A DNA stretch of 64,000 nt. It comes from CAVQBJ01 sp963710725. GTDB taxonomy: Bacteria > Actinomycetota > Thermoleophilia > Solirubrobacterales > Solirubrobacteraceae. The translations under genes were made by a program, and so were the position numbers. Shown piece by piece: positions 25,663-33,812 of the stretch. How positions within the stretch are numbered: position 1 is the first letter of the stretch; each line of letters begins with the position of its first letter. The stretch covers positions 992,001-1,056,000 of the forward strand of contig CAVQBJ010000008.1 in NCBI GenBank assembly GCA_963710725.1, written 5' to 3'. The notes beneath the pieces were generated by a model that saw nothing but the letters and a program-made list of their open reading frames with translations, did not search any database and had not been told where the DNA came from.

Positions 25663-26666
25663 CTAGATGATCTATTCCGCGGGTCGTTGGTTAGGTGGCG
25701 AGGTCGGCGAAGGCGCGGGTGGGTCGGCCGAGGTAGTGGTTGAGCCAGACGCCGGCGGCCAGCGCGAGGAGTTTGGCGGTGATGCGGGCTCTGAGGCCGT
25801 GCAGGGTGCGGGCGCGGTGGCGTTCCAGGCCGAGGCGGTCTTTCAGGGTCCAGAAGATCGACTCGATGCATTGACGGATCGGCGCGATGTGCGGTCCGCG
25901 GTCAGGTTCGGTGGCGCGCGCCGGCCGCACGATGGTCGCTCCGAAACGCTCGGCGACGGTGTCTTTGAACGCGCGGCCGGCGTAGCCCTTGTCACAGACG
26001 ATCACCTCGCCGCCGTGCAAGCCCCAGGGCAGCATCCGCAGCGCGACGTCGCGTTCTTTCTGGTCGGCCGGGGCGAGGATCATCGCCCGTGGGGTGCCGT
26101 CCGGGGCGGCGAGCAGGTGCAGGCGCATTCCCCAAAACCAGCGAGAGTGGCTGCGGCAGTATCCGTAGCCGCACGCGTCGGCCAGTTGCGATCGGCGGAC
26201 GGTTTCCACCGAGCGTCCGCACTCAACCGGCGTGGAGTCCAGCAGCAGGACCCGGTCGTGATGGCCGGGGCTGTCGGTCGCGAAGATCCCGATCAGCCAC
26301 TCGATCGTCTCGGTCAACCGCGCGCGGCGCTTCCAATACCCAGGCTGCTTGGGCAACTTGGGAAACAGGTGCCCCAGGCGCTTTGCTGCGACGGCCAGGA
26401 ACTCGGCGTCCTTGTCGATGCCCATCATCGCCTGGCCGACAGCCAGGGTGACGACCTCCGCGTCCGTCACGCTTCGTCTGGCGTTCCGTGTCCGCTCGGG
26501 CAGGAGATCGTCAGCGGTGCAGAACACCGCACAGAGCAGCAGGTCGAGGTCGGCGAGCATCGTGGCCCCCTTGGGTCGACGGTGATACAGAGCACCGTCG
26601 ACTTCGACCTCGCTGCTTACGTCCCCTACCCCACAGCGCCCCGCGCCGTGGAATCAATCATCTAGC
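25663..26666 (-). mobile_element. IS982-family insertion sequence
   Basis: About 1.0 kb bounded by imperfect inverted repeats: the left end reads CTAGATGATCTATTCCGCGG and the right end, reversed, CTAGATGATTGATTCCACGG (3 mismatches in 20). The flanks CGGCCGCGG (25654-25662) and CGGTCGCGG (26667-26675) differ at one base and may be a 9-bp target duplication. It contains one transposase gene and lies between a membrane-protein gene and an esterase gene that face the same way. Confidence 0.75.
25691..26560 (-). CDS. IS982-family transposase
   Basis: A 289-residue DDE transposase. The first catalytic Asp is in LLLDSTPVECGRS, the second in VIVCDKGYAGRAF and the Glu in PIRQCIESIFWTLKDRLGLE. An N-terminal helical region (SVTDAEVVTLAVGQAMMG) is typical of the IS982 group. 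Full length and uninterrupted, so the element may still be mobile. Confidence 0.85.
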   Translation of the reverse strand: MLADLDLLLCAVFCTADDLLPERTRNARRSVTDAEVVTLAVGQAMMGIDKDAEFLAVAAKRLGHLFPKLPKQPGYWKRRARLTETIEWLIGIFATDSPGHHDRVLLLDSTPVECGRSVETVRRSQLADACGYGYCRSHSRWFWGMRLHLLAAPDGTPRAMILAPADQKERDVALRMLPWGLHGGEVIVCDKGYAGRAFKDTVAERFGATIVRPARATEPDRGPHIAPIRQCIESIFWTLKDRLGLERHRARTLHGLRARITAKLLALAAGVWLNHYLGRPTRAFADLAT

Positions 26667-27666
26667 CGGTCGCGGGAGAGCTTGGTCGCGCGGACAGGCC
26701 TCGCTGCACGACACGAAACGCGACGACGAGTGCTGCGGCCATCACGAACAAGCCGATGTCGTCGATGGCGCCAACTCGAAACAGCTGCCGCGGCGCTGGA
26801 CCCCCGGAGATCACCCAACTGCCCGCTCCCGCGAGAAACACACTCATCGCGCCGCCGGCCGCAGCCGCGAGCCACAGCTCATAGCGCAGCACCGCTCTTG
26901 AGAGCGGCAACCGACGCAGCGTCCTGACCGCCCCGGCGACACCCGCCAACAGCGCCAGCGGACTCGCTGCCATCCACACGAGCTCGGCGACCGGGAACGA
27001 CGAAAGCGAACCCGGATGCGCCCAATAGGAGGTGACCCACAGTGTCCCCGCCCAACTGAACGCCGCGACCGCCGACGGCACCAACCCGCGCCCTGACCAC
27101 GAATGACCGCCCGTGCCCGGCCAACCATGCCCGAAATGATGGCTGCCGACCACGAAGATCACCGCCCCACACACGCTCACCAGCATCGGGCCTAGCAATC
27201 CACGCGAGTCTCCCCGCGCAACCGTCCGGCACGCAACCCAGATCAGCGGCACGGCGCCAAGCACCCCGAGCAGCACGAAGCACAACAACGCCCCAGACAT
27301 CACGAGCATCGCGACGCTGGTCGCCGGCGCGGCCGGCGCCGACCACTGCCAGCCGATCGTCAGCTGCGCCCACATCGAAACCCCGAACACCAGAAACGCT
27401 GCCAGCACGCAACCAAGCGCCGTCAGGCTCGCGCGCAGCTGCTCCGGCGCTGCCAGGACACGGCCGGCGAGACCTGCGTACGCCACGCGTGCGAGCACGC
27501 CGCTACGCAGAACATCGGCGGTGCGTCGCCACGACCGCGGGCGCTCGCACATGTCATCCACGAGCAGCAGCTTGAACTCCTCGCCGTAGCGCACCCGCCA
27601 CGAACGCGGATAGCAACGCACAAGGCGATCCGCCCGCCGGACGGCCGACTGCGTCCGCGCGCTCAC
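26662..27666 (-). CDS. Multi-pass membrane protein paired with PadR
   Basis: A 334-residue protein. The N-terminus LVRCYPRSWRVRYGEEFKLL LVDDM is a motif of actinobacterial membrane proteins that sit next to PadR regulators; about eight hydrophobic helices follow. The stop codon TAG lies in the inverted repeat of the IS element, so the original C-terminus may have been longer. It overlaps the PadR gene by 4 bp. Its cellular role is not established. Confidence 0.72.
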   Translation of the reverse strand: MSARTQSAVRRADRLVRCYPRSWRVRYGEEFKLLLVDDMCERPRSWRRTADVLRSGVLARVAYAGLAGRVLAAPEQLRASLTALGCVLAAFLVFGVSMWAQLTIGWQWSAPAAPATSVAMLVMSGALLCFVLLGVLGAVPLIWVACRTVARGDSRGLLGPMLVSVCGAVIFVVGSHHFGHGWPGTGGHSWSGRGLVPSAVAAFSWAGTLWVTSYWAHPGSLSSFPVAELVWMAASPLALLAGVAGAVRTLRRLPLSRAVLRYELWLAAAAGGAMSVFLAGAGSWVISGGPAPRQLFRVGAIDDIGLFVMAAALVVAFRVVQRGLSARPSSPATG

Positions 27667-28022
27667 GCGCTCCCCGAACTGGCCGCGAGACGACGAAGAC
27701 CGACCTCAGCCACCCGACGCTGACTCTCCAGATGCAGTTGCAGAGCGCCGGCACCGGCGGCCGTCAACCGATACGGACGGCGTCGATCGTCGCTCTCCAC
27801 GGGCTCGATCAACCCCTGCGCTTCCAGTCGGGCCAGCGCCTCATACAGCGTGCCGGGCGCAATGCGGACGCCACCAAACGCCTCGACGTCCTTCGTCAAC
27901 GCATAACCGTGCTTCGGCCCCTCGGCCAGGCTCGACAGGATCAGCGTCGCCGGTCCCGCGTAGCGCCCAAGCGAAGCCAGCGCCTCCCGCTCACCGCCGT
28001 CGCTCGTCTTAGACCGTGCCAT
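27663..28022 (-). CDS. PadR-family transcriptional repressor
   Basis: A 119-residue PadR regulator: a winged helix with LILSSLAEGPKHGYALTKDV, APGTLYEALARLEAQGLIEP and DDRRRPYRLTAAG, then a short dimerising helix. The ATG at 28022 lies 6 nt after a TATACT box, so the message should be leaderless; the longer in-frame start would lie inside the promoter. It forms an operon with the membrane protein. Confidence 0.85.
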   Translation of the reverse strand: MARSKTSDGGEREALASLGRYAGPATLILSSLAEGPKHGYALTKDVEAFGGVRIAPGTLYEALARLEAQGLIEPVESDDRRRPYRLTAAGAGALQLHLESQRRVAEVGLRRLAASSGSA

Positions 28023-28028
28023 CGCCAC

Positions 28029-28058
28029 AGTATATATCGGGCACCGATGCATCGTCAA
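28029..28058 (-). promoter_or_regulatory. Sigma-70-type promoter for padR (leaderless)
   Basis: On the minus strand TTGACG (28058-28053), an 18-bp spacer and TATACT (28034-28029) are followed after 6 nt by the ATG at 28022. The spacer includes an ATGCAT palindrome. The boxes match the consensus well and place transcription at or next to the start codon. Confidence 0.65.
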
Positions 28059-28269
28059 ACGATTGATCTACAAGAGCGCAGTGCCGGAACACGTATTCGT
28101 GGACTCGCGCCTGGTCTGCCCTCCCCCGCGCCGGCCCGCACAGTACTTCTGCCCCGCGCGACAAAGCGGACCTTCCGCCGGAAACCGGCCACGTGCCTGC
28201 AACGGATGGAACGCGACGATCTCGGCGTGGCTCGTCACGAGCTCGCTTCGGAGTGTGAAGGCAGGAGCG

Positions 28270-29540
28270 TCAAGCGGCATCGTCCGACGCGAGCCGCCGA
28301 CTCGCAGGGAACCCGCGCCGTAGTCCATCCAACGCGTCCGGCTGCCCGCCCACGACCGCCGACAGCCGCTGCGCCGCGTCGTGCCGGGGAATGTGGTGCA
28401 CGTAGATCATCGTCGTCTGGATGTGCGCGTGGCCCATGTACGCCATCGCGTCCGACAACGCGAACGCCTGAACCGCCAGCGTCCCGAAGGTGTGTCGCAG
28501 GTCGTGAAACACCATCGGCTCAGCCTTACGCCGCAGCTCACCCAGTCCCGCATCCTCAAGCCCCTGGTAGAACGGCCGGCGCATCGCCTGATCGCCGAGC
28601 GGCCTTCCGATCGAGTCGCAGAACACCTAGTCGTCATCGCCGACGTAGCGCTCCCGCCGGCTCAGCTCGTCGAACGTCGTCGCGACCTGCTCGATCATCG
28701 GCACGCTGCGCACCGTCTGCGATTTCGGCCGCCGCAATTCCTGGCGCGCGAAGTTACGCCGCACATGGACCAACCGCTTGGCGAACTCGACATCCGACCA
28801 GCGCAGGGCACGCAACTCGCCCAGACGCGGCCCCGTGAACGCCGCTACCGCCACCACAGCGCCCGCCTGCCGATCCTCGATCACCCGCACGACAGCCGCG
28901 ACCTGCTCGGGCGTGAGCACGTTGAAATCACCGGACCGCGTCAGGTTGACGCGCTCGGCCGCTGCGGCCGGGTCTCGATCCACTTGCGTCGCACCGCCCG
29001 GTTCATCACGCCGTGAAACAGTACGAGGGTTTTCTGCACGGTTCGTCGCGACAACCCGCCGTCGGCAAGCAAGCGCTCACGAAACGCGTCGACAGCCTCG
29101 GTATCGATCTGAGCCACCGGCGTCGACGCACCAAACGCCGGCAGGAGATGCGTGTTGACCGCGTACCGGTAGTCGGCGACCGTCGACGGCGCCCGCTGGC
29201 GATCACGCTCGACGTAGCGCAGCCACTCCATGCAGGCCTCCTCGAACGTGACCGCAACCTCGCTAACCGCCGGCAACACCGTCGGCGCTTCCGAGAGGAT
29301 CGCCGCCAGTGCCCCGTCTGCCTCGCGCGGCGTCAGATGCTCGGCCGTGGGCTTCGGACCATCGCCCGCCCGCCAGACGACGGCGCCGCGCGGCGTCCGC
29401 CGGCCGGAGTCCTTCACGTGCGCCGGCCCGAGCAACCGCTGGTGTCGCCCATTGGCATCGCGCCACAGCGCGTAGTAGCCCCGGCGACCGGGCGGCCCCT
29501 TGACCTGTACGTGGCCTGTCGCGCGCGGCCGCTTCGCCAC
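28270..29540 (-). pseudogene. Tyrosine site-specific integrase, broken
   Basis: A phage/ICE-type integrase of about 420 residues in three pieces. Residues from 29540 cover the N-terminal arm-binding part and SAM-like core-binding domain (EWLRYVERDRQRAPSTVADY). A frameshift near 28970 follows MNRAVRRKWIETRP; the catalytic domain then runs in another frame (FTGPRLGELRALRW) and meets an in-frame TAG at 28627-28629. After it come HDLRHTFGTLA, MGHAHIQTTMIYVH. All catalytic residues remain, so decay is recent. It lies at the tRNA-proximal end of the 20.2-29.7 kb segment and probably integrated it. Confidence 0.85.
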
Positions 29541-29578
29541 CGCCCTCCGACTCCTTCCTGCTCACGCCGCGCCCACTG

Positions 29579-29599
29579 GGGAACACGACTGGGAACACG
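29579..29599. repeat. GGGAACACG pair upstream of the integrase
   Basis: GGGAACACG at 29579-29587 and 29591-29599 repeats the pair found beside tRNA copy C (20350-20369). Located between the integrase start and copy D, it fits an arm site of the same element. Confidence 0.5.
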
Positions 29600-29667
29600 A
29601 AGGAAGCTAAGCCGCGCTTGGGACGGCACGCACCCACCGCCCAAATCCGCACCAGCAAAGCGATCCT

Positions 29668-29726
29668 GCCATACCCGGGGAGGGACTCGAACCCTCAGAA
29701 CCCCATACAGGGCAACGGATTTTAAG
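29668..29726 (-). repeat. tRNA-Leu 3'-half copy D (attachment-site scar)
   Basis: The T arm and acceptor end match tRNA-Leu; the variable arm reads CCCCATACAGGG. After GGATTTTAAG the sequence changes to ATCGGCAGA, which pairs with TCTGCCGAT 16 nt further on (29727-29735 with 29752-29760). About 110 bp to the right are nearly identical to the right flank of copy A. Confidence 0.85.
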
Positions 29727-29811
29727 ATCGGCAGAAACGGCGCATCTCGCGTCTGCCGATTGCGCTCACGTGCTCTCAGCTGCGCTCAGCCGATCCAAGA
29801 ATTCGGGAGTT

Positions 29812-29831
29812 TGGGACAGAATCTGGGACAG
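29812..29831. repeat. TGGGACAG pair near copy D
   Basis: TGGGACAG at 29812-29819 and 29824-29831, 12 bp start to start, as beside copy A. Probable arm sites of the class of element that ends at copies A, B and D. Confidence 0.5.
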
Positions 29832-29868
29832 ATTTGGCAGGCCGGCCGATCGGCGTACGCGCCGCCCG

Positions 29869-29898
29869 TTGAGCAGACGCCGCATTTCGTAGTACGAT
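29869..29898 (+). promoter_or_regulatory. Promoter for the toxin-antitoxin pair (leaderless)
   Basis: TTGAGC (29869-29874), 18-bp spacer and TACGAT (29893-29898) precede the GTG at 29905 by 6 nt. The geometry equals that of the padR promoter and supports GTG 29905 as a leaderless start. Confidence 0.5.
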
Positions 29899-29904
29899 TT
29901 GGGG

Positions 29905-30147
29905 GTGGACATCCACTCGTCGGCCCGGAAGCATCGGATCGCCGACGAGGACATCGAGCACGCCGTCGCACACGCCATGGTCATCGAAGCTCAGGACAAC
30001 GACACCCGCCTGTACCTGGGTCCGTCAAGGAGCGCGCGACTGCTCGAGATCGTGACGATCGTCCGCGACGATGGCTCGGAGCTTGCGATCCATGCGATGA
30101 CCATGCGCCCGAAATACCGCCGCCTGCTCCCCGAGGACCATGGCTAA
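29905..30147 (+). CDS. Small toxin, DUF4258/BrnT-like
   Basis: An 80-residue basic protein: VDIHSSARKHRIADEDIEHA VAHAM, then LYLGPSRSARLLEIVTIV and a C-terminal HAMTMRPKYRRLL. The pattern (ARxHGI-helix, beta strands, terminal RPKYR) resembles small RNase toxins of the BrnT/DUF4258 group; this is pattern recognition, not proof. GTG 29905 is preferred over a TTG two codons earlier because of the promoter spacing. It overlaps the antitoxin gene by 8 bp. Confidence 0.62.
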   Translation: MDIHSSARKHRIADEDIEHAVAHAMVIEAQDNDTRLYLGPSRSARLLEIVTIVRDDGSELAIHAMTMRPKYRRLLPEDHG

Positions 30148-30418
30148 GAAAGCACTAGGTAAGACCGCGAGTGGCGTTCCGATCACCGAGGAGCTGATCG
30201 AAAAGCTCAGCCGCGAAGCCGAAGCCGGGTACGACGTCGAGAAGACGATCCGTCGGCGGGCGGGACGCCCGCCGCTAGGTACAGCCGCCGCAAGCGTCGA
30301 GTCGGTACGTCTTGACCCGGAACTGCGCGAAGCCCTCCTCGAGCGAGCAAAGCTCGACCACGAGACAACATCCGCCGTTATTCGCGAAGCACTGCGCCGC
30401 TACCTCGACGTCGCCTAA
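30140..30418 (+). CDS. RHH/CopG-type antitoxin
   Basis: A 92-residue protein. GVPITEELIEKLSREAEAGY DVEKTIRRRAGRPPLG is a basic linker region; the second half (ASVESVRLDPELREALLERAKL DHETTSAVIREALRRYLDV) is a ribbon-helix-helix fold. It starts inside the end of the toxin gene and would both neutralise the toxin and repress the operon. A decayed copy lies at 16571-16815. Confidence 0.72.
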   Translation: MAKKALGKTASGVPITEELIEKLSREAEAGYDVEKTIRRRAGRPPLGTAAASVESVRLDPELREALLERAKLDHETTSAVIREALRRYLDVA

Positions 30419-30478
30419 CCCCGGACCCGCCCCGGCACCGGTCCGCGACTCCGACTCGCCCACCGTCGCACTCATCAT

Positions 30479-31150
30479 CTAGCCGAGCGGTGCGGCTTCC
30501 GGGACGCCCCCTTGAAACCAATACACATGCGAGGAGCTCACAGCGAGGGAGCCGGGATCTATATCGGAAGAGCCTGCCAGCAAGCGCGAGGTCTCCCGGT
30601 CGCGCTCGTGAACCTCGTAATACACATACCCGGACGCCGTAAGGTCGCTACTGCAAATCCACGCGAACGCCCCGCTTGGCGTTACGTCAAGGTCGATTGC
30701 CGGCCCACCGCCCACGCTCAGAGTTGAGCCCCTTGAACAGGGCAAACTCACCTCCACCGCTCGGGTCTCCAAGTTGATCCGGTCCACGTTGAACACCTCC
30801 GCCGCGGGGCCGTTGGTTGCGCGGACCGCGTAGGCGGCAAAGTCCCCGGCCACCGTAACCCGGCTAATCGCGACCGTACGCACCCCCCCATAGGCACCCG
30901 GAAGCCGTACCGGCCGGTGCCCAAACACGCAGCCCCAGTAGTTGGCAGTTCCGCTCCCGGCAACATATACCTGAGCATCGGCGTCCGCCGCGACCGTTGC
31001 TCTCGACCACGGCGGACACTTCGCGACAGCCGCTCCCACCGCACTCATCGTCCCCGGCGGGGGTGCAGCGCTGACCGACAAAACACTCACGGCCAGCGCT
31101 CCGGCCGCAGCCGCAACAGTCGCTGCGACCCGCATCGCACGCCACCTCAT
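30479..31150 (-). CDS. Exported protein of unknown function
   Basis: A 223-residue protein with a signal peptide (AATVAAAAGALAVSVLSVSAAPP) and a mature part of repeated short beta strands (RVTVAGDFAAYAVRATNGPA, later SSHVYWFQGG), which suggests a small beta-propeller. Four cysteines in the mature chain could form disulfides. It lies between the TA pair and tRNA-Leu and is the island gene nearest the tRNA. No family recognised. Confidence 0.55.
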   Translation of the reverse strand: MRWRAMRVAATVAAAAGALAVSVLSVSAAPPPGTMSAVGAAVAKCPPWSRATVAADADAQVYVAGSGTANYWGCVFGHRPVRLPGAYGGVRTVAISRVTVAGDFAAYAVRATNGPAAEVFNVDRINLETRAVEVSLPCSRGSTLSVGGGPAIDLDVTPSGAFAWICSSDLTASGYVYYEVHERDRETSRLLAGSSDIDPGSLAVSSSHVYWFQGGVPEAAPLG

Positions 31151-31342
31151 GCTCCGAAGTCCTTCATCTCAGCGCCTCCCATCGTCCCGTCTTTCCCCTC
31201 GAGCGAGGCTAGCTCCTGCTTCGGCGAGGTCGCGGCGATGGCGGCTCTGCCCTCGGGGCGCGCCGGCATCGGGCATGCTGCGGGGCGGCGGCAAGGATCC
31301 CGGCTCCGGATCGCAGGCACTGACAACCCCACCGACCCGCCA

Positions 31343-31428
31343 TACCCGGGGAGGGACTCGAACCCTCAGAACCCCGAAGGGGCAACGGATTTTAAGTCCG
31401 CTGACTTTGCCAGTTTGTCTACCCGGGC
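31343..31428 (-). tRNA. tRNA-Leu (anticodon TAA)
   Basis: An 86-nt class II tRNA. Acceptor GCCCGGG pairs with CCCGGGT (G-T at position 1), discriminator A; D stem GAC/GTC; anticodon stem GCGGA/TCCGT around CTTAAAA, giving anticodon TAA; long variable arm GCCCCTTCGGGG; T stem GAGGG/CCCTC. No CCA is encoded. Its 3' half is repeated four times to the left, marking it as the integration target of the island. Confidence 0.95.
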
Positions 31429-31608
31429 GGGTGCGGGGATCGTAATGCCACCGGCCGCCAGCGATCGAAGCCGCCCAAGACGGTCTGAGCGCTAGTATCA
31501 ACTCGCACAAGTACGCCCCAACGCATACCCGTCCAAGCGCAACTTAGGCGCTGTTAGCGTGTCCTTTAGCCAGAGCGAGGCTTCGAGGAGCAGACTCCAG
31601 AGCGCACA

Positions 31609-33300
31609 GTGGAGGTCTCAGCACTACATCATCGGCCGCTGCCCGGACTCCGGGGCCCTGTGCCCCTGCTCAGATTGCAGTCCGATGAGCGCCTGGTGGC
31701 GCTCATCCGGCGGGGACATCACGGCGCGTTCGAGGCCCTCGTCGCGCGCTACGAGTCGCGCCTGCTCGCGTTCTGCCGGCACATGCTCAACTCGCGCGAG
31801 GATGCCGAGGACGTTCTGCAGGAGGTCTTCGCCGCGGCGTTCAACGCGATGCTCGCCGACGAGCGCGAGATCAACGTGCGCCCGTGGCTCTACCGCATCG
31901 CGCGCAACCGCAGCCTCAACCACCTGCGCCGCACTGCCGCGATCGGCGTCGACTCGATGGACGTGCACTTCGCCGATCACGGTCAGTCCACCGGAGACAA
32001 GGTCTTCAAGCGCGAGGCGTTCCGCCAGCTCATCGAGGACGTCCAGCGCCTTCCGGAGACGCAGCGGACGGCGCTGCTGCTGCGAGAGATGGACGCACTG
32101 TCCTATGAGCACATCGCCGAGGCGATGGAGACGACCGTTCCGAGCGTCAAGTCGCTGCTCGTGCGCGCGCGCGTATCCCTCGCCGAGGCCGCCGAGGCCC
32201 GCAAGCTCACCTGCGGCGAGGTCCGCCTCGAGCTCGGCGAGGCCGCCGAGGGCCTGACCAAGATCAGTCCGCCGGTGCGCCGGCATCTTCGTGACTGCAA
32301 CCGCTGCGAGAGCTTCCGTAAGGAGCTCAAGGCGAACAACAAGGTCATGGCCGCCGTCTTCCCCGTCGGCGCGCTGCTCCTCGCCAAGAAGTTCGTCCTC
32401 GCGAAGCTCGGCGCGACCGCGAGCGCGAGCGGCGCGCAGGTCGGCGGCGCTACCGCTGCGGCCGGAGCGGGTGCCGGTGCCGCGGGCGCCGCGGGCGCCG
32501 GCGGGGGCGCGAGCATCGTCGCCGCCGGAGCCGGAGCGCTCGCCACGAAGGCCGTCGCCGGTCTCGCCGCCGCCGCGCTCGTCACGGCCGGCGCCGTCGA
32601 GGTCAACAACAACGTCGGGGCGAACCACCACGTCCATCCCTCGCATCCGGTGCTCTCGGCGAGCGCCGGGACGCCGGTACCCGTCTACCACGTGGCCGTC
32701 CAGCCGGCGCCGATCGTCGTGCGCTCCGTCTCCCAGCGCGCGACCGGCGCCAGCGACCGCGCGCGCGCGACGATCGCCCGGGTCAAGAGCCCGAAGGGGC
32801 CGAAGGCGGCCGCCGTCGTCGCGCCGCTGACGCACAAGACGACCACCGTCAGCACGACGACGACGAACACGACGGTCGCCACCAAGGCGCCGACGACCCA
32901 GGTCCAGAGCGACGTCACGGTGCTCCCCTCGACGCCGCCGGCCACCCCGGTCAGCACCCCGGTCGCGACGCCCCCGGCGACCGACACCACGAGCACGGCG
33001 ACCGCCTCACCGACGCCCACACCGACCTCGTCGAGCGGCACCGCCACGGCGCCGGCGCCCACGCCGCCCGTGACCACGACGACGAACACGAGCACGGCGA
33101 CGACCACGGCGCCACCGACCGCGACGGGCAACGCCGCGCCGCAGAACGACACCGGACCCGCCACAGACCCGGGAACCACGCTCTCGGCGACCTCCACGCA
33201 AACGGGCACACCGTCATCGTCGAACACCGTCACGTCGTCGAGCGGCGAGGTTGCCGCCACGACGGGCGACACCACGTCGAGCCCGACCGCGACCCCGTAG
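31609..33300 (+). CDS. ECF sigma factor with membrane and extracellular tail
   Basis: A 563-residue protein. Residues about 25-95 are sigma region 2 (ALVARYESRLLAFCRHMLN, EDAEDVLQEVF), about 130-190 region 4 (LPETQRTALLLREMDALSYE, then SVKSLLVRARVSL). Next comes a zinc-finger-like anti-sigma segment with CGEV and HLRDCNRC, then Ala/Gly-rich hydrophobic stretches (VAGLAAAALVTAGAVEV) and 230 residues rich in Thr, Pro, Ser and Ala. This suggests a membrane-bound sigma factor held by its own C-terminal part, perhaps freed by proteolysis. GTG start with weak ribosome site. Confidence 0.82.
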   Translation: MEVSALHHRPLPGLRGPVPLLRLQSDERLVALIRRGHHGAFEALVARYESRLLAFCRHMLNSREDAEDVLQEVFAAAFNAMLADEREINVRPWLYRIARNRSLNHLRRTAAIGVDSMDVHFADHGQSTGDKVFKREAFRQLIEDVQRLPETQRTALLLREMDALSYEHIAEAMETTVPSVKSLLVRARVSLAEAAEARKLTCGEVRLELGEAAEGLTKISPPVRRHLRDCNRCESFRKELKANNKVMAAVFPVGALLLAKKFVLAKLGATASASGAQVGGATAAAGAGAGAAGAAGAGGGASIVAAGAGALATKAVAGLAAAALVTAGAVEVNNNVGANHHVHPSHPVLSASAGTPVPVYHVAVQPAPIVVRSVSQRATGASDRARATIARVKSPKGPKAAAVVAPLTHKTTTVSTTTTNTTVATKAPTTQVQSDVTVLPSTPPATPVSTPVATPPATDTTSTATASPTPTPTSSSGTATAPAPTPPVTTTTNTSTATTTAPPTATGNAAPQNDTGPATDPGTTLSATSTQTGTPSSSNTVTSSSGEVAATTGDTTSSPTATP

Positions 33301-33457
33301 CGCACCCGGGCCGGCCCGGTCGATCGAAATGCGGCGTCGGGGCGGCCGTCGCGGCCGAATCCGCGGGCGCGGCACACCCGCGCACCGATCCCGTGACGCG
33401 GGCGACACGCAGCGCGACCCGCGCGACACACGTGTCACCGCCGCGTGACCCTCCGGC

Positions 33458-33509
33458 GGGGGTGTGGTCGATTAGGGTCGGCATAGGGGCGATTCGGGAG
33501 CACACCCCC
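33458..33509 (+). repeat. 48-nt hairpin element, copy 1
   Basis: GGGGGTGTG pairs with CACACCCCC. The core reads GGGTGTGGTC, 11 nt, GCATAGGG, 12 nt, CACACCC. It starts 157 nt after the stop of the sigma gene, in its orientation. Upstream is CGTGACC at a 9-nt distance. Same layout as 38109-38156 and, reversed, 46564-46611. Confidence 0.7.
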
Positions 33510-33634
33510 CTCGTGCGGGGTCGCCGTGGCCGGCGCACCCGCGCATCGGTCCGGTCTCAACGCGGCGCCGCGGCGCGACCCGCGGCGCGCATCTGACGCC
33601 CTCCCGTCACACGCCGGCCGGCCGGCTCGCTCAA

Positions 33635-33792
33635 GACGCGCCCTCGATCCGGCCCGTCGGCGCCGAACCGCGCCACCCGGCGGGCCGGCCCCCGCCGACC
33701 CGCGCCTTCGATCCGGGCCGTCGACGCCGAACCACACCCCCGACGACCCGCGCCCTCGACGCCCCCTCGACCCGCGCCCTCGGCGCCGACCG
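33635..33792. repeat. Degenerate tandem repeats, intergenic
   Basis: The motif GACCCGCGCCCTCGA, with variants followed by CCGGGCCGTCGACGCCGAACC, occurs about five times at irregular spacing. No gene is visible between 33301 and 33812 apart from the hairpin element, so this is repetitive non-coding sequence. Confidence 0.45.
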
Positions 33793-33812
33793 CACCGGCG
33801 TTCCGCGAGGGC

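Noticed and set aside
30473..30484. ATCATCTAGCCG identical to the right end of the IS982 element
   Set aside because: Similarity stops after 12 bp and there is no transposase remnant; probably chance around a stop codon.
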